From Rosellinia necatrix (lineage: Eukaryota; Ascomycota; Sordariomycetes; Xylariales; Xylariaceae): 64,000 nucleotides of DNA. Positions 36,076-50,008 of the stretch are shown here, piece by piece. The DNA is taken from the NCBI GenBank assembly GCA_021209875.1, contig JAGYVD010000008.1:2913501-2977500 (forward strand), in the 5' to 3' direction. The position numbers and the translations under genes were made by a program. The notes beneath the pieces were generated by a model. The model ran no database searches. It had not been told where the DNA came from and saw only the letters and a list, made by a program, of their open reading frames with translations. The number at the start of each line of letters is the position of its first letter. Position 1 is the stretch's first letter.

Positions 36076-37416
36076 CGCGGAAGCGGATCTACCAACACTA
36101 TAGCCTCTGATGAGCCAGTTCTATTAATGAACCCAAATTATAGCGAGACCGGGGGCACTAGCAAGCCCAGTCTTTTCATTCCCCCCTTCGCCCAATGATC
36201 CCGTCGTGACGTCGATCTAGAGGGTCGGGTAAGGGCAGGGTAAGTAAGAGGGTCAGTGGTGTCGTCTCCCGCCGTCGAGATTTTTTTTTTATAGCTCTAC
36301 TCTAAATCCGAGATACCAGGGCCGTTATGGTCGACGCGGGATCGTAAGAGCATGACGGTGTGTGCTGATATCTACCCGGCCCGGTTATCAAGACGATTGT
36401 CGAGCACGAGGCGGCCAATCCGACAGGGCAAGGGAACGCCAATAAGTATAATTCGAAACGTTATTATTTATCAGCCAATAGTATGTACCAGGTAGGAGTA
36501 ATGCACAATGCGGGTGTGTCAGGTCGGACTATCCCCGCTCTGGCAAATCGTCTGGGAGCACCCGAGTGAGCCGGTGTGCCTCTTCTGCCTCCAGGTCTGC
36601 TGAGATCCCGGTCCTCTCTGTGCTCGTCGAGACGGAGACGAATAATATGACGACGACGATAACGACGACGACGACGAAGAAAAAGACGGCGGTAGCCGTA
36701 GTGGCGGCGGCTGTGAGGGTGGATGGAACGGCACCGAAGCCACGGTACCGAAACACACGTCTACTCCAACTGAGACGGATCTATGGTTCTCGCCCAGATC
36801 TTTCCTGGGTCGGGGGTTTGAGGCGAATTGATGATTGGTCGACCGAGATACGGAGAGGTGACACCGATGACCAGGTATACACGATCCCTCCAAGAGCGAC
36901 CCCGAGAGAAGGAGATGGGTGGTGCGGATCAACGCACGATAATATGTAGACAGACAGACAGCCAGACCAGCCAACACCAGCCAGACAAGGTGAATAGCTA
37001 CACTAGTGTAAGGCAGCACCGACCAACCGGCTACCGGTAGTAGAAAGAGGCCGTCCAATATAACGTCCCTGGTCGATACCAAGGTGAAGGTGGCGAGTCG
37101 GAGGACGGCCAGGGGAAGGGTTGAACTGCTTCGATGATCCTTGACGGGCGTGGTAGCGCGCCTGGTACCGGCGTTGTGACGACCCTCGACTCCCTCGCAT
37201 GCCCCCGGTGATTCGAGAAGGGATCTTTGCGTCTAACTACCACCTGCAGGCCAGATCAGAGAGAGAGGGAGAGGGGGAGGGAAGAGTCTCACAGCAGTCG
37301 AGACCGGCGCGGATCGGACGGGGGATAACGAGATGCGATGATGTTGGCTTGCTACCCACAGCGGCACGGCGGCTAACACTATACCTCGTCGTCGTCTCTC
37401 CCCAGGACCTTGTCGT

Positions 37417-37444
37417 ATACATACATACATACATACATACATAC
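37417..37444. repeat. (ATAC)n microsatellite
   Basis: Seven tetranucleotide units of ATAC. Confidence 0.9.
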
Positions 37445-38754
37445 GTATCCCGAATCATGGTTTCTGGTTCACTAAACATTATAGCGTAGTTCCCTCTCCC
37501 CTCGCGTAACGATAAGTACCTGACGCTAGCACTAACGAACACGTCTAGCTTAGGCACATCTGGATCACTACTCTAGGCACTTGCCTGAACAACTCGACTA
37601 GAATTCCGTCGAAGCCCCGAGCGTGGGTTAGCCTCTCTCGTACCAACAGCACCAGCGCAACACCAGCGCAGGACTTCGGCACACCAGGTCCTAACCAGAT
37701 TCTGACCAGACGGGTACACTAGAGTCCATAACCAGTTAAGGCCAGCCGAGGCTGTCACAGACGTGCTTGGCTCGGTCGGGAAAGGCGTTAACATGTCACG
37801 CTCCTCATTGGCGGCAGCATCTCCAGAGAGAATCCCACCCCCCAAAATCCTCCTGGCATCTTGGCACTGACAAGCCGGTGCTTTATAAACGCTTCAGGTG
37901 AAGGTTAGGCCTAATGATAGTGTACCATCTGATACCATACCCTTAATTCCAACCCTCCGACCATCTGTCCTGTCTGCCCACACGGATAGGGCGTTGCTTC
38001 AGTGCGGATGCAACGCTGACTTTTTTTTTTTTCATCGGCCGGCACACACACACACACATACACGCACACTACAAATACACTACACATACACACACCCGGC
38101 GTAGGTCCAATTCGTTATACTTACGAGTTGAGATTAAAGGGCGAGTGAGAGGTAGGACACACACGACAGTTTAGGTCGTTGAAACCAGCCACACTAAATC
38201 CCCCTGTCTACACTGCACTACTTAAGTAGCCAGGGGACCGGTTGTACGTAGAGGGGACAGGACAGGACAGGGGGGGAGGGAGGTTTGGTTGGTGGGCGTT
38301 GCGGTCCGTCCGTTCTGGTGGGCTAGTTCGCAAACGGCTTTCCCAATTTCCTCGAGCATCGAAAGTTTGGATCAATACCGATGGTGGTGAGCTCATCGCG
38401 CTTGCGCGCTACAGAACCAGGGGGTTCAGAGCAGATACACTACATACAGTATCCCGCTACCGGCCAGGTCAGGATATGTATTCTTCCCTCTTTTTTTAGT
38501 AAATTTTTTTTTCTTTAATATTATTCTTTTCCTCTTTCTTTCAGGGGTTTAGCGCGAGTGGCGCAAGCTGTCAGAGCATGATCCGTATCTGTTGCAGGTT
38601 ATGAGGGTGCGGGTAATTCCGGGGCCTAGAGATCGGATTCTTTTCAAACATCTCACCTACGATTAGATGCCTGTCAGGCTACCATCAGCCACAATGTACG
38701 CCGTATCTAGTCCAGGGGTCTTGGAGTGTGTACGTATCCATGTATGTGTATGCA

Positions 38755-38756
38755 TG

Positions 38757-38795
<39 letters not shown>

Positions 38796-38825
38796 ATGTG
38801 TGTATGTGTGTATGAATGTGTATAT
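38755..38825. repeat. (TA)n/(TG)n compound microsatellite
   Basis: A TA run passes into a TG run and then TGTATG units. Confidence 0.9.
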
Positions 38826-39767
38826 GTGGTGTACGAATTTGTAGTGTAGTGTACACCACATACAGTGGTAAAACGGCAGAACCCAGTGAAGATCATCGGA
38901 CCCAGTATCTCGTATACACTATCTACGGTACGCTAAGCAAGGAAGGACTGGCAAGGCAAGGAAGGAGAGTGGGACTTGGACTGGGAGGCGTGGCCGCCCA
39001 ATCTTTACTATGTGTGTGTGCTATGATAGATCTAGATGGACAAACGGTTGTTTTAGTCTCGGCAGCAACCAAACTGGACAGAAGACCCAGGGATCGTTTA
39101 CGCGGCAGGCCGTGTGCCCGGCTAGACATCCCTCGCCCTGTCGGTAATAGATGCTGTTTTCATTTGCTGTCGAGGACCGGGCGGTCGATCATCGATGATG
39201 ATGACGATGATGGTGGCCCTGCCAATGCCAACTACACTAACTAACTAATTACTTAGTGTACCGGTGTTAACAGAGAGGCACTCCAATGGCCAGCCAGCGT
39301 CCCCGTCCCCGTCCCCCCCCCGTCCCCTAGGCCCTGGATGTAATCCGCAGCTGGCCTTCGATCTACAGCCCATGGCACGGGATCCCACCGCGGCAATAGA
39401 AGGGGAAATTCCCCGGAACTCCTTGCATGATGCGCAAGGCTCGACCGGGGTCGCGCTAGACTACGGTGCCTTACACTACACTATATCCTACTATGGCAGA
39501 TACGCTACCTGTGCCCGATAGATGCGCTCGTCTCGTCGGTGCCCGTGTGTTAGTGTATGTATGTAGTCACTTACACATCCCATCCTGTGTGGGCCATGCT
39601 TCTTCGGCCGTCCATCTAGCGGCAATGCTGACAGCTTCCATTGCAGAAGAGCCATGTAGGCCGAGCCTCCAATTTCTCAGCTACGTCCAATAGTATGAAT
39701 AGCCTCGGACATGCACGTCTTCCGAGGTGCATCGGGCGGAGACAAGCCATCGTGTCTACTATATGCA

Positions 39768-39912
39768 GTGTATGTACGTATGTACGCATGTACGTATGTA
39801 TGTATGTGTATGTGTATGTGTATGTGTATGTGTGTATATTTATGTGTGTATGTATGTATGTGTGTATGTATATATGTATATGTGTATGTATAGATGTATA
39901 TACATATGTATA
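39768..39912. repeat. TGTA/TGTATG microsatellite
   Basis: About 145 bp of interrupted TGTA and TGTATG units. Confidence 0.9.
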
Positions 39913-40438
39913 TACACTACTGCTGTAATTAGTTATATCTAGACTAGGTAGAGGTTGGTAACGATGCTATGTCAGTCCAGTCCAGTCCAGTCCCCCATGA
40001 GTGAGTGAGACTCCAAATTAAAGGATTGATCGAACCACCCTGAACAGCCCTGCACGTGCATCATTCAAGTCGTCACATAGATTAGGCTCGTAGATAGGCG
40101 CTCGTGACGTAAGTCACCGTACAAATAGTCTGACCAAAAAATCTGTGAAAGGGCAAAGGTTTCCAGCCCGGTCCCTGTCGTCGAGGTCCTTGTCGGTCAT
40201 ACACTACTACGTCGAGAGACTCCTCAGAGGCTCCTCAGGGACTTCCCAGGGACTCCTTCGACATTCCACTCTATTGGTCTCAGCAACTCGGCACCAGGGA
40301 AACAAGATCGGAAGTGGCCGATATCGATCGACTAAACGGAGGATGCAATCAGCAACCAGGGTTACCATTCGTCTTGGTCTTTTGTTGCTGTGAGGGCCTT
40401 TGGCTAGCCTGCCAGTATCTAACATTACATACGGCACA

Positions 40439-40482
40439 CTGCAACTGCAACTGCAACTGCAACTGCAACTGCGACTGCGACT
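40439..40482. repeat. (CTGCAA)n hexanucleotide repeat
   Basis: Five CTGCAA units followed by two CTGCGA variants. Confidence 0.9.
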
Positions 40483-42654
40483 ATGTAATCACAGCTCGAC
40501 GGCTTCCATGCCTCGGGGAATAGTTATTACATGTTGTTGGATGACTACGGTAGTGCGAGGGATCTTGTTATGTAAGAGGTACCCTGGACATCGTCGTCTC
40601 CATCCGTCCATCCATCCATCCTCAGCCTAGAATTGGTCTAAGCGGCGGAACGGGCCTCCACGCGTCTATGCGGTCAGTGCATGCGGTGTCGCTTGAGGCC
40701 CGAACCCAAGCACCTGGGAAAGAAAAGTACAGTAATGGCCGTGGGAGCTAGGGGAACAGACGCGGCGAACCGGCACATCCAATTGGCCCTCCGCCAGGAA
40801 CCTGCTATGTCAGAGGCGTCGGGAATAGTGCACAATCTCGTGGACCAAGACAATAGACTTCCCTTACCCGGCTCGCGAGCGCGCGAGCGGGAGGTAGTTT
40901 ACAGTATGCCGAAGACTCATCTTATCGAGTACCAATCTTCCTCACTTTCTGGATGAACATGCGGGTGATTTGGAAGATACTAGTAGGCATCGGGTGGCCA
41001 TCCTGCGATGAGGATCACATATCCCATGTCTAATTACTTAAACGCCTGACTCGACCCAGGCGAGAATACACACCGCAAATTCTAGACTCGGGTCTTTCCC
41101 GAATTATCGATGTCGACTTACACTACAACCTGGGGGAGGCATAGCCATTCCCAGTTGTTCACGTTGGTGGAGAATATTTTCAAGACCGAAGACCGTGAGC
41201 TCTAAACCATTTGTAAAATCGTGAAAACTAGCTCGGAGAATAAAACGACTCAACCAAGGATTTGTATTATTAATCCACGTTGCTATTTGCTAAACGGGAT
41301 ATGGCGATAATTAAGGGTTGCGCCCTTCTTTCTCGTCACACGACGGGCACGTTGATTACAAACTAAACAAGCCTCGTCTCGTCTGTTCATCCATACCCAC
41401 GACAAAACCAGCCCTCATAGCCCTGCCCCGGTTTTCAAACGTCCCTCGTGAATGGAGAGAAGGAGAAGGAGGGGGGGGGAAGAATCCGAGCACCGGCCTA
41501 GGGGGGGGGGGGGAAGCCAAGGGATTAAACATCTACGCTACGAATCCGGAACGTAATCTCCTTATTGATCCTCATGAATTAAACCAGTTTAGGTAGGCGT
41601 GATCCCTCAAGGCTACACTACAGGACCGAATACATACCGCGTGTTCAACCCCGCGATGCCTCCTCGTCAAGGATCCAAGGCACGGACCGGCCCGGGTAGG
41701 AAAGGGGCATGGTATCGTGATGGTAGCAAGTGACAGGAGTGGTTTGGTTCAGGGGATATAGGCAGCCGCAGAGTAACTGCAACCATGGGAAAGCCGTGGA
41801 ACAACAGATACATACATCTCCATCGTACCGGCGACCGGCAGACACGTGTCCGGGCGCGAGGTGGCACCTCCCCCCGAGAAGCAGCCGAGAGATGCAATAT
41901 AAACATGTAGTGTATGTTAGGCAGAGCATGCAGACCATATCTATAAAAATAGCATCTTCACACCGCACAAACCAAGCTCTCTACTCTGTCCCCTCGGAAG
42001 CCATAGGGCCAAGGGAGGGTGGCGATACATATAACGCTCAATATAGGCCTTACCCTTTAACCTGCTTTGGTCCCCCTGCACACATACTTGTAGTATAGCG
42101 TCCCTGGGGGAAGGCCCCCGATTATCTTCCCCCCTCCCTCTCCGGCTAGTAGTGTAAGAAGGACCAGCACAGGACGCAATGGCACGCGGCGCAGACCGCG
42201 GGCTCCCCAAGACGGTATAGGCCAGGAGGAGAAGGCCCTGGGATTGTCTCCCGTACGCACACTCTAGCCAGGTGAGGCAGTAACAAGCGGGAAATATATG
42301 CATCTCGGCAGCCACACGACGGTGAGGGGGACGAATAGAAAATTATAAAAAATTGGTTGGAAAAAGGTTTACATCACCGGCAAAGTACTTTTGTCAAAGG
42401 AGAAAAGGGTTTCCACATAACGGAAGCTTATTCCCGGAGAGAAGAGGGAGGGAGGGAGGAGGCGGTCGCCGTGATGCCCTGCATAGCTTCTTCTTCTTCT
42501 TCCACTCTCGCCGTCCGCGCGTAGCTCGGCCACCTGCGCAGCCCCCGGGTTGTGAGGGGAGGACGACGGGGGGAGGGGGGGGTGCTCGACGAGAATGATA
42601 CGAGGCAGACGTCGGGGCGTCGTCGGGGTTGCAGCGAGATTCGCATGCGGACTA

Positions 42655-42723
42655 CACACGTACATACAGATATACGCACATACATACACACACACATACA
42701 TACATACATACATACATACACAC
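42655..42723. repeat. (TACA)n/(CA)n microsatellite
   Basis: Interrupted TACA and CACA units over about 70 bp. Confidence 0.9.
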
Positions 42724-43799
42724 ATTCCACGATCCTCCCAAAGTATCTCCTCCCTCCCGGTACCTCCGCCCGAGGCGTCGACCAACGATCCCACAACGCC
42801 AGAGCTAACCGGAAAGCGAATTCTCGATCTCGGCCGAGAGTAGGAAGCGCTACACTACCTCGATGTACGTCCGTTCGTATAACGGCGACGCCACGGGGCG
42901 GGAAGTACCATCGCCGGCGGTGGGTAGCGGCGCGGGAAGAAGAAAACAAAACCAAAAACAAAAAGAGGGAAACAAAAAAAACCAAAAAAACAAAAACAAA
43001 ACAGAAGCATGGGAAGGGGTTGGGAGGGAAGTGGGAGAGGGAAAAAGAAAGAAAGAGGCGGCCAACCTGAACGGCCCCCCCCCTTCTCCCCCCGTTAAAC
43101 TAATCTACCATAGGTGGTTTGGTTTGGTTTATCATCTCTCTTGTCGTTGGCCACCCCCCAACGGACGAGCCCCAATTAGATCAACCACGGTCCCCCTTTC
43201 GGCCCTAAACACATAGTCTGAGGTGGTGCGTAGATCATCTGCTAATGTAGTGTAGCAGCGTAGGTAGGTTGTATGTATGCATGACGCGAGCCGGTTGATG
43301 ATGAGACGTGTCCGGAATCCTCCCGTTGGCATTGCCTACATACCTAACCTAACCTAGGTAGCTATCTCTGTACGTATCTAGTTCATGGCCCCTTCCAGGG
43401 ATACCCACGAGGTTTCGAAGAAGGTAGGATCGATCACCCTCTCCTCATTCTCTCTGAGCTGACGAACCAGACAGATATTACATTGGCTTTACGCGCTAGT
43501 TCGTCAACCTCATAACCTAACTTCGTCGCGCCTCGTTTCTTCCCTTTTTCTTGGAAATGACCAGGCGGGAAGAACCGTCTCACACGGTGATAGGGTCACC
43601 CATTAATTAACACTGGAAAAAAAAAACGCATTGATTGCCCAACCGATAACGCCATGCTCATGCAAACTAGCCGGGCAGCTTTCCCTGGCTCCCACCCAAC
43701 TAGGTAGCTTAAACACATTGTTGCTCTACCGACAACACTTCTGTCATACTTTGTGTCCAAGATAGCTGTCATAACCGCCGCCACCACCGGGTGTCATCT

Positions 43800-46700
43800 T
43801 CAATATGCCAGTTTCTGCTGGCTCTTATCCTTCCCCGTTGGGTACGCGGTTGAGTAGGCACAATACTTATCCTTGATAGCGACAACTTGGTAGGTTCCCT
43901 CGAGACTGGCCATGATCACTTTACTATAGCCCTCGCTCACTTCATGTCGTGTCTCGATGACCTGACTCTTCTGCCCCTTCCTGGCGTTCGTGCTCCGAGT
44001 GTACGTGAACTCGAACGGTGGTGTGCCCTCGAAATCAAAAAGGATCTCAACTTCGCTTCCTTCGTGAATGTCGACCTGCACCACGCGACCCTTGCTAATT
44101 CGGACGGCCGGCATGGGGTGTATCGACCGCGAGAGGTTGACCGTGGCGCGACATTCGCTTGCCCTATCCCGGATGCTCGTGATGGTAAACTCGCCGGGCG
44201 ACTCGGCCACACGTCGGAAGCTCGTGGTCTGGGATTTGGCTCTCATATTCTTGCCTCCAAATTCATAATTGATCTCGAAGGGGGGGGTTCCCGATAGGAT
44301 GTAGCCTATGCGCTCCCCTACACAGTACTCTGTTCTCTGCTCCAGGGGATAGATGGTAGGCGAATCGTATAACTGGAATTGCACCATGGGGCCACTGACG
44401 TCGGTTTCGAATTGGCAGCCGCGATCATCACGCACCTTGCGTATTCGGAGTTGCTGCGCGCCAAGTTTTAAATACTGCCGAGGAATACGGATATCGTAGC
44501 TGTTGGTCTGGATGTTGGGTATCCTGTATATCTCCGGGTAATTGCCCGATTGATGTTTGATTTCCAACTCAAGGTAGAATGGTGCCTTGCCTTCTAGCTT
44601 GACGGGTATCGGGTGCTCAATTTCATCTGCCATGCAGGATTTGAACGTCTGGCCCGGCTTGACAAACGACGCCGATGGCTTAGGGTTAACGGTCTGTTCA
44701 AGGGTAAGGGGTATCATCTGTTTCTTGTCGTTGTTGTAGAGATTGTCGGACAGGGCCGAGAAGGTATATGAGTAGACTCCTGCCTTGGCTGTATCCATTT
44801 GTATGGATGCCTTTCCCAACACGACGTCGAACTCCTTTCGGGCAACCGAGACAGAGCCGGTCTTGGGCTTGGATCGAACGTCATATTGAACATGGTAAGG
44901 GGGGGCCCCTGCGATGGTGTGAGCATAGCTTTTCTACCGACCGAAATATTTAGCTTACCTCGAAGAGCGACCTCGAATCCATCCACGTCACCCTCACAGA
45001 TGTCTTTCTTGACGAACTTGTGCTCTTGATCCGTGGGCTGGATAGAGTCGGCGGGGACCAAAGAGAGTTCGGGTCGGGGGAACCACTTCAGCTCAAAACG
45101 TTTGGCCTTTGGATCCACGCTGCCGTGGCATTTCATATCCTGCACGTGAATAATTTCGTAGATGCCGGGTTCTGTAGCCTCGATGAAGTCATTGGCAGAA
45201 TGTGCTTCACGGATTTGCACGCCAGAAGTGGTGTTTAGAATACGGTACTTCACAAACCAAGGACTCTCTCCGGATAGCTTAATGGGCAAGTTAAACTGGT
45301 CCGCCTCCACCACGGTGGCCGATCTTTTGTTTTCCAGTAGCCCAAACGCGGCTCGTGGCTTTTGGTGTCTCACTGAAATCTTGACTTCCTCCTCAAGGAA
45401 GACTTTGCAACCCGACCTGTCTTGTATGCTCTTCAGAGCGAGAGCGTAATCACCACCGGCGGATAGCCGAGGTGTCTTGATGTAAAAGCTATCGTCATCA
45501 AGACCGGTCTCCTTTACGGATTTCCGCTTTCCGTCGTGGACCAGTTCCCATTCTAGATTGAAGGGACCGTCTCCGTGCAGCTCGACACCAACTGACAACT
45601 TCTCGTCTAGGCAAGCAGTCCTATCCATGCCGTCTCGGAAGAAAGCTTTAGCGGAAGGTTTGACGTTCTGCTCTAGATGATATTCGTTTGTTAGTGGGAG
45701 CTTGACATCATAAACAGCGTCTTGGAGTTTCCTAAACCGATATTCGTAGTGGTCAGGTTGTCGGGGTATAAGTTGGAGCTGGTGCCGGAGATTAGGGATC
45801 TTGACATGCTCCGTCCGGGTTTGCTTGCCCCTAATCACATCGTAGAAGACCGTAAACGGAGGGGTTCCGACCAGATCCAGGTCGAGGCGCAGACCGATTG
45901 GGTTGCCGGCGCAATTGTCAGGAATCTCTGTAGACTGTATTGATAAAGTGGGTTCTAATGGGTTGAGCAATAAGCATGCCGATGGCTCTTCGATCTCACC
46001 ATCGCACGCATCGCAGGAGACGGATTTCAAGGTGTAGAGCCCAGGCGCCGAGATCGTGGGCTGGTCATTCAAGTTCTTCGTTGTGAATGATCCAACCTCG
46101 ACAACGTCACCATGGTCCCCGCTCTTACTGAGGGTATCAATAGGGGAGAAGTACCAGGTCACCGTGTGCGATACACTCTCCTGCGGCTTTCCGGGATGGC
46201 CGATTGTTATGGGCAGTTTTGTAGACTCGCCCTTGGCAATTTTGAGGGGGTGACGGAGGTCACAGCCCGTAATAGCAGCGCGCGGCCGCTCTCGAACGAC
46301 AAAATTCTGATATAAGTCTTTGCGCTTTGGCTTCGGCTCCAAGTCGTCGGATATGTCGTAAGACACCTGGTTCCCGAAGGCATCGTGTACCTGGTCGACG
46401 GAGTACTGCCATTCGCCGGCATTGTTCATGGACTCGTTCAGCCCCACGGGAACCTTCTGCGGCCGGGCCCAGGTAAAATCGGCATCGGGAGATAGCATCA
46501 AGCTCGACGAAGACTGTGAATTAAGCAAGGGGAACGTGAAGCCTTCGGGTTGAAGGCTCTGGAAATGGAAACTGTGATCCTTGCCATTGATCGTTCGGCT
46601 ATAGTAGATCTTCAGGGGCGGCGTGCCCTCCACTTCCAGCGACAGGTCAGATAGATCACCGAGGCATCGCGTCGATGATTCCGCGCTGCGAACCCTCGCC

Positions 46701-47708
46701 TTAGGGCAGGGCACAATGTAGGTGGGCGGCGAGATCCTCTGCACTTCCAGTTTGTACTCATCCAGGACTTTGTGCAGTCGATATGCGCCAGGTTTCTTTA
46801 AAGCCACGTCGTACCTGTAGGCCGTCACGATGCCATCTTCCATGGAGGCAGTAGACTGCTTGCCGATCTCCCTGATATCCCTACGGCCGAGCCTGACTAT
46901 TTCTTGAGCATTGGTTTCCAGATCGAAGCGAACGAATTCGATGTCAATGGGCACGGTGGCGTTGAATAAGAGAGGGACGTTCGCTATGGGGTGGTCGGGG
47001 CTGAGGCAGTACGGTTGTCGCTCCGGGTTCAGAAGAGCGGATCTAAGCGGCGTGGCCGGTCAGCAAATGTACAAAGCGCGAGCCGAGAAGGGCAGAATCC
47101 CTTACCCTTCGGGAAGAATATTGATGATTTGCTTGCCCATGATGAGGGAGGAATTATGCAGGATGCTGGAGAGCTTGACATTGTGCTCGGAAATGGCCAA
47201 TTCTTTGTCGTAGAAGATCTTGAGCACGGCCAGCAGCCAGCCCTGGAAAGGCATGGGGATGTTGAACATGAGCAGCCAGTCCCCGAGGACGGTGAGGGCG
47301 AAGGCGCCCAGGACGAATTCGGAAGACAGCTCCAACCACGGTATCCTCAGGTGGGGGAGGGAGAAGAGGTAGGCGGCATCGATGAAGGCCCATTTGAAGA
47401 AGTAGGACGTGTGGGCCTCGTTGTCCTGGACCTGGACGTAGTCGTAGAAGCGCCATGCGAACAGGGCCACGTAGATGGCGAAGGCGTAGAAGCGCTGGGT
47501 GGGAGCGTCGATGATGGCCAGGGGAATCATGGGCTGGTTGCCGGCATCTGCTGCGGCGGCATTCTCGGGGACGGGACGCAGCGAGCTCTTGGGCCTCGCA
47601 TGGTCGTGGGGGGGGCGTGGGCGACGCAGCGGGCACTCGTTTCCTGAGGTTGGCGTTCGGGGTGTCTGGGAAGCCGCCTACACGGCCGCGCGGCGTTGCG
47701 AAACTCAT
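43800..47708 (-). CDS. POM152: nucleoporin POM152
   Basis: Three exons, 47708-47106, 47042-44959 and 44908-43800, give 1,264 residues once one surplus base is ignored. POM152 is a pore-membrane nucleoporin: a short N-terminus and membrane segments, then a long lumenal array of Ig-like repeats that forms the lumenal ring of the nuclear pore. Hydrophobic segments are visible at [25 protein letters not shown] and [17 protein letters not shown]. The recurring EGTPPF/GTPPF-type turns mark the Ig-like repeats. The ATG at 47708 opens [13 protein letters not shown], like family N-termini, but the [10 protein letters not shown] and [13 protein letters not shown] part lies one frame over. The switch falls at an eight-base G/C homopolymer (47608-47615). 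Intron donors are GTAAGG and GTAAGC. Confidence 0.92.
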
Positions 47709-50008
47709 GGCATTCCGTGATGGGGGATGGCGATGACGGGGGGGGAGGAGGAGGTGCAAGACCACCAGCAGCACAACAGCCAGCTGAGCTATGCGAGGGA
47801 GGGCGGGTGCCTTGGTAGGATGCTCTTCATATGCTAGAGATAAGTAAGTGCCTTGGTGCAAGAGCACAGCTCTAGACAGACAGACAGACAAAGACGGAGA
47901 GAGACAGACAGAGAGAGAGAGAGAGGCAAGAGAGAGAGGTAGAGAGAGACCTCGAGCCGATGAAGCGACAACGGCGACGTGGTGTGGGGAGGAGGAGATG
48001 GCTAAGAGGTGTGATCATAGAGACAGACACCGACCTATCTATTTGAAGCCCGAATTTTTAGATTTTACGTAGGTACCCAGGTACCCTAGGTAAATAAATC
48101 ATGAATGAGGCGGCTCCACTGGGGGCGGTAGCGCTGTGGAGGGTTCACGTTCGCGGCGCGTCAAGCATCCAATGGAACGGACAACCAAGAAAAATCGAGT
48201 AGACAGCTGTCATCAGCCCACAGCAGGTGTGGGGTACATTGCTTCACTGAGCTGCCTTGGTGGAGCTCGGCAGTCTCGTTATCTCCCAGCTGTAACCCAA
48301 GTAGGTAACTGTAACTATTACGGTAACATGCAAAGTACAATAGCAATTAAGGGAACCTAACTACCTACCTAGGTAAGTACCTAGGTACCTCGACCTCTAG
48401 GTAGGTTACTGCCTGGCTAGGTGCTTGTGTCAGCATGCATATGTATATTGGGTACCTAAGGTAGGTACTACGCAGGTATCCATCAGCCACCCCCACTGGA
48501 TTTCCATCCAATTGGTCCCTAGGGATGTATAGTATAGCTATAAGCAAGTAAGTACTTAGGTAGGTAGGGAGAAATCCGGGGCTCTAAGCTTGAGCTTGAG
48601 CACTGACCTCAACCTCGGGCCACTTATCTCTCTTATGTACCGGCATCAATCGGGGTGTGTTATCTCATGCGTTGCAGCCATTGATACTACTTACTTACTT
48701 AGTATGGATGATAAATGGTTGCACGAAACACCAGCCTTTTGAATCCACGATAGAGACCTGCCTAGGTAGATATCGATTCCCTCCAAGTCCCATGCGGCAG
48801 AAGGAAATCCTAATTTTCCTTTCTGGCTCTGGCCTCTAAAACCAAGCTGCCGTCAGATAAAGAACCACCAGCTCCTGGAGTAGATAAGTGTTTCGGCAAC
48901 CCTGAACAACGAAATCAATCAATGTTATATATGCACTTCTCTACCAGGTGGTGAAGTAGGCAGTGAAGCAGGCAGTGAAGCAGGCAGTGAAGCCGGCCCC
49001 GTCTCTTAATTGGACTGGGACGCTGAAATCTGCACAGCTTCAACACTGCTCTGGAATCAAAATTATAGGCCCAAACATTCATGTCGGATCGGAGTGGTAT
49101 GTCCCTTCCCGATTTTTCTCTTCGTTTCCCTTTTCGTTTTCCCTTTTCGTCATGGGTATTGTGCACATGTATACCTACTTACCTAGTACAACCACCTGGC
49201 CAGTCCTTATCCCAGTCCACCTCTCTGCTTCACCTCTCTGCCAGTGTACTCTGCCAGTGTAAGCGTCACGTTTAGCTCTAGCAACTGAGGCATCTACCAC
49301 AACGAGAGGACCTGCTCCATTTACCGTCAGGGCATTCACAGCTAATAGAAGCAAGCCGTCGGCCTCGCAGCATTGCCGCATCTGTCTAGTGACGTTACGT
49401 ATTGGTCACCCCAGGGGGCATATCCCACCACCTACAACAACTACCACTAACTGCCACTAACTACCACTGACTGACTGACTGACTGCGACTACCACTGACA
49501 ACCGCCGACAGCTACAACTCTTCCAATAACGGTAGCAACTACACATAGCTTCCTCAACTCATACATGAAATACTACAAAATGGCACATACTTCCTAGGTA
49601 CCACGTACGCCATGCTACATGAGTAAGAAGTGAATCCTACCGACACTTGAATACACGCTGAACACACACGCCGAACACATACACACACATACACACACAC
49701 ATACACGCCTGAGATTGGCTATCCACGTTTCGGTACGCAGTTTCAACTTTCAAGCTGGTGAAATCTTACATATCGCAACGTCTCTGCCAACCTTCACAGA
49801 ACCATATTGCTCATCATCGTCAACCAAATACTCATTCCGTCTGAGCTGTAAAACGGTATTATCATTTCGTAAGTAATCCGGCAATTGAGAACCCCTTGCC
49901 AGGTTTATGAGGAGTGGTATGGTCGCCTAACGCCTGGATACCAATTCCGATACCTCACTTTACCAGGTCAGCCTCGTCCTTGTACCGGAGAACCCTTCAT
50001 TCAAGATC
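47709..50008. other. intergenic region between divergent POM152 and UCH genes
   Basis: Shared upstream region of two divergent genes. It contains a GACA/GA-rich run (47876-47950), TACCTAGGTA-motif clusters (48060-48095, 48355-48570), a 12-bp AGGCAGTGAAGC triplicate (48957-48992), a TGAC run (49467-49483) and a CA-rich tract (49676-49705). No coding sequence is supported. Confidence 0.55.

Larger units (their letters stand above)
36076..43799. other. gene-free 7.7-kb stretch with many microsatellites
   Basis: This lies upstream of the zinc-cluster gene and downstream of POM152. Open frames in it mainly follow simple repeats (for example CVCMYVCMYV-type frames over TGTA/TACA runs) and show no domain. 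Microsatellites are at 37417-37444, 38043-38097, 38755-38825, 39768-39912, 40439-40482 and 42655-42723. T-, C- and A-runs are frequent. A non-coding RNA or a gene with very short exons cannot be excluded. Confidence 0.5.

Noticed and set aside
38667..39928. Cys/Tyr/Val/Met-rich frames
   Set aside because: They are translations of TGTA/TGTATG microsatellites.
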